From the NCBI GenBank assembly GCA_002384205.1, contig DGBH01000095.1, positions 17,620 to 33,459 of the forward strand: a stretch of DNA of 15,840 nucleotides, in the 5' to 3' direction. Below, piece by piece: positions 13,448-15,840 of this stretch. The translations under genes and the position numbers were made by a program. The stretch comes from Bacteroidetes bacterium UBA4009. GTDB taxonomy: Bacteria > Bacteroidota > Bacteroidia > NS11-12g > UBA9320. Below the pieces are notes generated by a model that saw only the letters and a list, made by a program, of their open reading frames with translations, ran no database searches and was not told the origin of the DNA. How positions within the stretch are numbered: the first letter of the stretch is position 1; each line of letters begins with the position of its first letter.

Positions 13448-15840
13448 ATGAATAAAAATACAATACTATCAATTATTGCAGGCTGCTTCGCTTTTGGAGC
13501 AGTTACACTTGGTTACTTAAGTTTAGAAACGTCTTATTCTCCTAGAGAAAAAGTGACACAAGGCATTGATGGTTACTCTAGCTACATGAAGCTACTAAGA
13601 GCTAATCAAGTAACTGGCAAAGTAGCTAATGAAGACGTAACCGAAGTAATGGATCAGATAAAAGCGCTAAACTCCAGCAAATACAAAGCGTCTTGGCCTT
13701 TGAATTGGGACTTTAGAGGGCCAGATAACGTAGGGGGTCGAACTAGATGTTTAGTCATAGATAAAGATAATCCTCAAATACTGTACAGCGGTGGAGTTTC
13801 CGGATCTGTATTTAAATCTGTAAATCAAGGAGGTACGTGGTACCCTATTACCAACAAAAGTGACAACTTCGGGGTTATAAGCATGGCACAATCTAGTGAC
13901 GGAGCCCTTTATTATGGAACAGGAGAGAATGGTATCTACATAAACGTGGATGGAACAGAGAGTAGCTCATTTAACGGAATGGGGATGTATAAATCTACAG
14001 ATGGCAGTACTTTTACTAAAGTAACAAGTGCAAACACCTTTGGAAACATCTTTGTTCTTGCGTCACATCCAACAGAAAATATGTTGTTCTGTGGATCACA
14101 AAATGGTCTGCGCTATAGTGCTGATGGAGGTTCTACTTGGGTACTCATAAGAGGAGGAAGTTGTAAAGACATCCAATTTAACAAGAATGGAACCATCATA
14201 GCCTATATTGGAAACGCTTTTTGGAGAGCAACTGATGCTACGAATAAAGACGATTACAGTCTAGTGACTGGAATTACTCCCAATACAAGAGGCGGAGTTG
14301 CATGGTCGCAAAGTGATCCTAATTATTGCTACTTAGTAGTGGTAGGTCAAGCTAGTTTGAATGGGACTTCTTACAATAGCGCCCTAAAAGGTTTATATAG
14401 ATCTACAGATGCTGGGGTTACATTTACCCAAGAAGTCGGTCAAATTAGTCAATTTTTTGCACCATTTACCAGTATTGGTGTGCAATCACAAGGAACTTAT
14501 AACTTAGCAATTGGTGTACACCCAAGAGATAAAGATAGGGTTTTTATTGGCGGAGTTCAACTTGCAGAATGGACCTTATCTGAAGGGCCAAAAATAGTAG
14601 GTAATACTTTTAATTCTCCTACGAACCCATTTGGAGTTCATTCTGATAAACACCTTATAACCTTTGATAACACAGGCACAGACCCAATAATGTACATATG
14701 TAATGATGGAGGTATAGCACGAACCACTAATGCTGAATTGGACAGGTACCGTGATATCAGCTTAAACTATACCACTACGCAATTTTTTGGAATTGCTGCG
14801 AGCATAGATAACCGCGTAATTGGGGGAACTCAAGACAACAATACTCTTATCTTAAGTGGCGAAACGTTCCCTCGGAAAAATTCTTTTGACATATTAGGTG
14901 GCGATGGTTTTCAATGTGAGATATCACAATACGATCCTAATATTATGTTTGCTGAAAATCAATATGGAGGATTATATAGGTCTATTACCGGGGGTTCTGA
15001 CATGAGTTCCATGTGGGACAATCGTATTGAAGCGTCTTTAAAATCTGGAACCAATTCTATTGGAAATACTAGTTACTTTGACAACCCATTAACACTTTGG
15101 GAAGACCCAACTGTGACAGATCGCATAAAACGGACGGGCGCCATTGATGGAGATGACACATTAGTTAACTCTCGCTTATTCTTTGCCATTGACAATGGCA
15201 TATGGATGTGTACTGACGCAAATGGTAAAGCATTTGATCCAGGTAAACCAAAAGGAAGAGGATCAATTAGATGGTTTCGCGTTTCTGATAAAAGAGGTAT
15301 ACACTTTATGACGACTTCAAAAGATGGCAATTCACTTTTTGCGACTACTTCAGGAGGAAAAATATACAGAATAGACAATCTAATTTCTGCCAATTTTGAC
15401 ACTACCGTTGTGAAAAAATATGATGATATAGCCGCCGAATTAGTTCAAACAGAAATAACTGGAAATCTTTCAGCATTTAATAGAACTATCACTTCTTTAG
15501 CTGTAGATAATGCTAATGCAGATAGAGCGGTAATCTCACTAGGTAATTATGGTAATACAAACTATGTTTATGTTACTAGTAACTTAAGCGCTTCGTCTCC
15601 AACATGGACAAGTATACAAGGTGCTTTACCTAAATTCCCAGTATATCATGCCCTTATAAGTGAAGACGATCCAAACGTCATCATATTAGGCACTGAATTT
15701 GGTGTTTGGGCTACCAATAATGGTAGTTCTGCTACGCCAACTTGGAGCGAAAATATAACGGGGGTTAAATCTGATATGCCAATGCCTCGTGTTCCTGTAT
15801 TTGAAGTAATACAAATTAAATCTAAACCTTGGTCTGGTGT
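13448..15840 (+). CDS. BNR/sortilin-like beta-propeller secreted protein, 5' part
   Basis: The frame opens with ATG at 13448 and stays open to the window end, so 797 codons are visible and the C-terminus is missing. A hydrophobic N-terminal segment (residues 5-24) is probably a signal peptide. IAGC at 10-13 also fits a lipobox, although the core before it is very short. A linker to about residue 85 leads into WDFRGPDNVGGRTR, a frequent opening of large Bacteroidota propeller proteins. Asp-box/BNR motifs follow: SVNQGGTW (124-131), STDGSTF (183-189), SADGGSTW (224-231) and STDAGVTF (319-326), with similar YRSITGG and WATNNGS turns later. This suggests VPS10/sortilin- or exo-glycanase-like propellers. 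No catalytic residues are recognisable. A T9SS sorting tail is expected beyond the window by analogy. It has its own promoter at 13391-13420. Confidence 0.83.
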   Translation, partial: MNKNTILSIIAGCFAFGAVTLGYLSLETSYSPREKVTQGIDGYSSYMKLLRANQVTGKVANEDVTEVMDQIKALNSSKYKASWPLNWDFRGPDNVGGRTRCLVIDKDNPQILYSGGVSGSVFKSVNQGGTWYPITNKSDNFGVISMAQSSDGALYYGTGENGIYINVDGTESSSFNGMGMYKSTDGSTFTKVTSANTFGNIFVLASHPTENMLFCGSQNGLRYSADGGSTWVLIRGGSCKDIQFNKNGTIIAYIGNAFWRATDATNKDDYSLVTGITPNTRGGVAWSQSDPNYCYLVVVGQASLNGTSYNSALKGLYRSTDAGVTFTQEVGQISQFFAPFTSIGVQSQGTYNLAIGVHPRDKDRVFIGGVQLAEWTLSEGPKIVGNTFNSPTNPFGVHSDKHLITFDNTGTDPIMYICNDGGIARTTNAELDRYRDISLNYTTTQFFGIAASIDNRVIGGTQDNNTLILSGETFPRKNSFDILGGDGFQCEISQYDPNIMFAENQYGGLYRSITGGSDMSSMWDNRIEASLKSGTNSIGNTSYFDNPLTLWEDPTVTDRIKRTGAIDGDDTLVNSRLFFAIDNGIWMCTDANGKAFDPGKPKGRGSIRWFRVSDKRGIHFMTTSKDGNSLFATTSGGKIYRIDNLISANFDTTVVKKYDDIAAELVQTEITGNLSAFNRTITSLAVDNANADRAVISLGNYGNTNYVYVTSNLSASSPTWTSIQGALPKFPVYHALISEDDPNVIILGTEFGVWATNNGSSATPTWSENITGVKSDMPMPRVPVFEVIQIKSKPWSG

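Noticed and set aside
15073..15402. 109-codon minus-strand frame within the BNR propeller gene
   Set aside because: The plus frame is continuous across it with propeller-type motifs; the antisense translation has no recognisable features.

Overview
The window is a low-GC chromosomal segment of a Bacteroidota bacterium, most likely of the Flavobacteriia/Flavobacteriales type. Four things point there. Two secreted proteins have T9SS-type features: one has a complete C-terminal sorting domain, the other a BNR propeller that runs off the right edge. There are several Bacteroidota-restricted families (DUF4271, a THUMP-like methyltransferase, YtxJ-type bacilliredoxin, AsmA-like giant). No Shine-Dalgarno sequences stand out. 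Promoters resemble the Bacteroidota form TTTG-N~19-TAnnTTTG, clearest before tRNA-Val and before the BNR gene. Assignment below phylum is inference.

Layout, left to right. (1) The 3' part of an Omp85/surface-antigen beta-barrel gene (2-586) runs into nadK (588-1469), which converges on dtd (minus, 1472-1918). (2) A repeat-rich secreted protein (2040-3216) has five ~57-residue repeats and a T9SS sorting tail, broken by a one-base frameshift at 2692-2694. (3) tRNA-Val(UAC) lies on the minus strand with its own promoter and UUCG-loop terminator. (4) An AsmA-like envelope protein (3629-6094) converges with zero spacing on hemW (minus, 6095-7237). (5) A plus-strand block follows: an Omp85-family barrel protein (7285-9021), a DUF4271 membrane protein (9057-9716) and hemD (9725-10474). 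The hemD end overlaps the end of a convergent THUMP-like methyltransferase gene (10436-11632). (6) A 44-residue lipoprotein and a YtxJ/BrxC-like bacilliredoxin form a two-gene operon (11688-12148), convergent with an OsmC-family gene. (7) An outer-membrane beta-barrel gene lacks an obvious start codon for its signal peptide (to 13342). (8) The first 797 codons of a large BNR/sortilin-like propeller protein run off the right edge (13448-15840).

Functionally this is mainly a core genome region: NADP supply (NadK), translation quality control (Dtd, tRNA-Val), tetrapyrrole synthesis and heme delivery (HemD, HemW), outer-membrane biogenesis (two Omp85 proteins, AsmA-like) and thiol/peroxide defence (YtxJ-like, OsmC). 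Two T9SS-type cargo proteins are set among these. I see no mobile element, CRISPR array, phage or defence island. The most distinctive points are the microlipoprotein-bacilliredoxin pair, the frameshifted repeat protein and the barrel gene with no canonical start.
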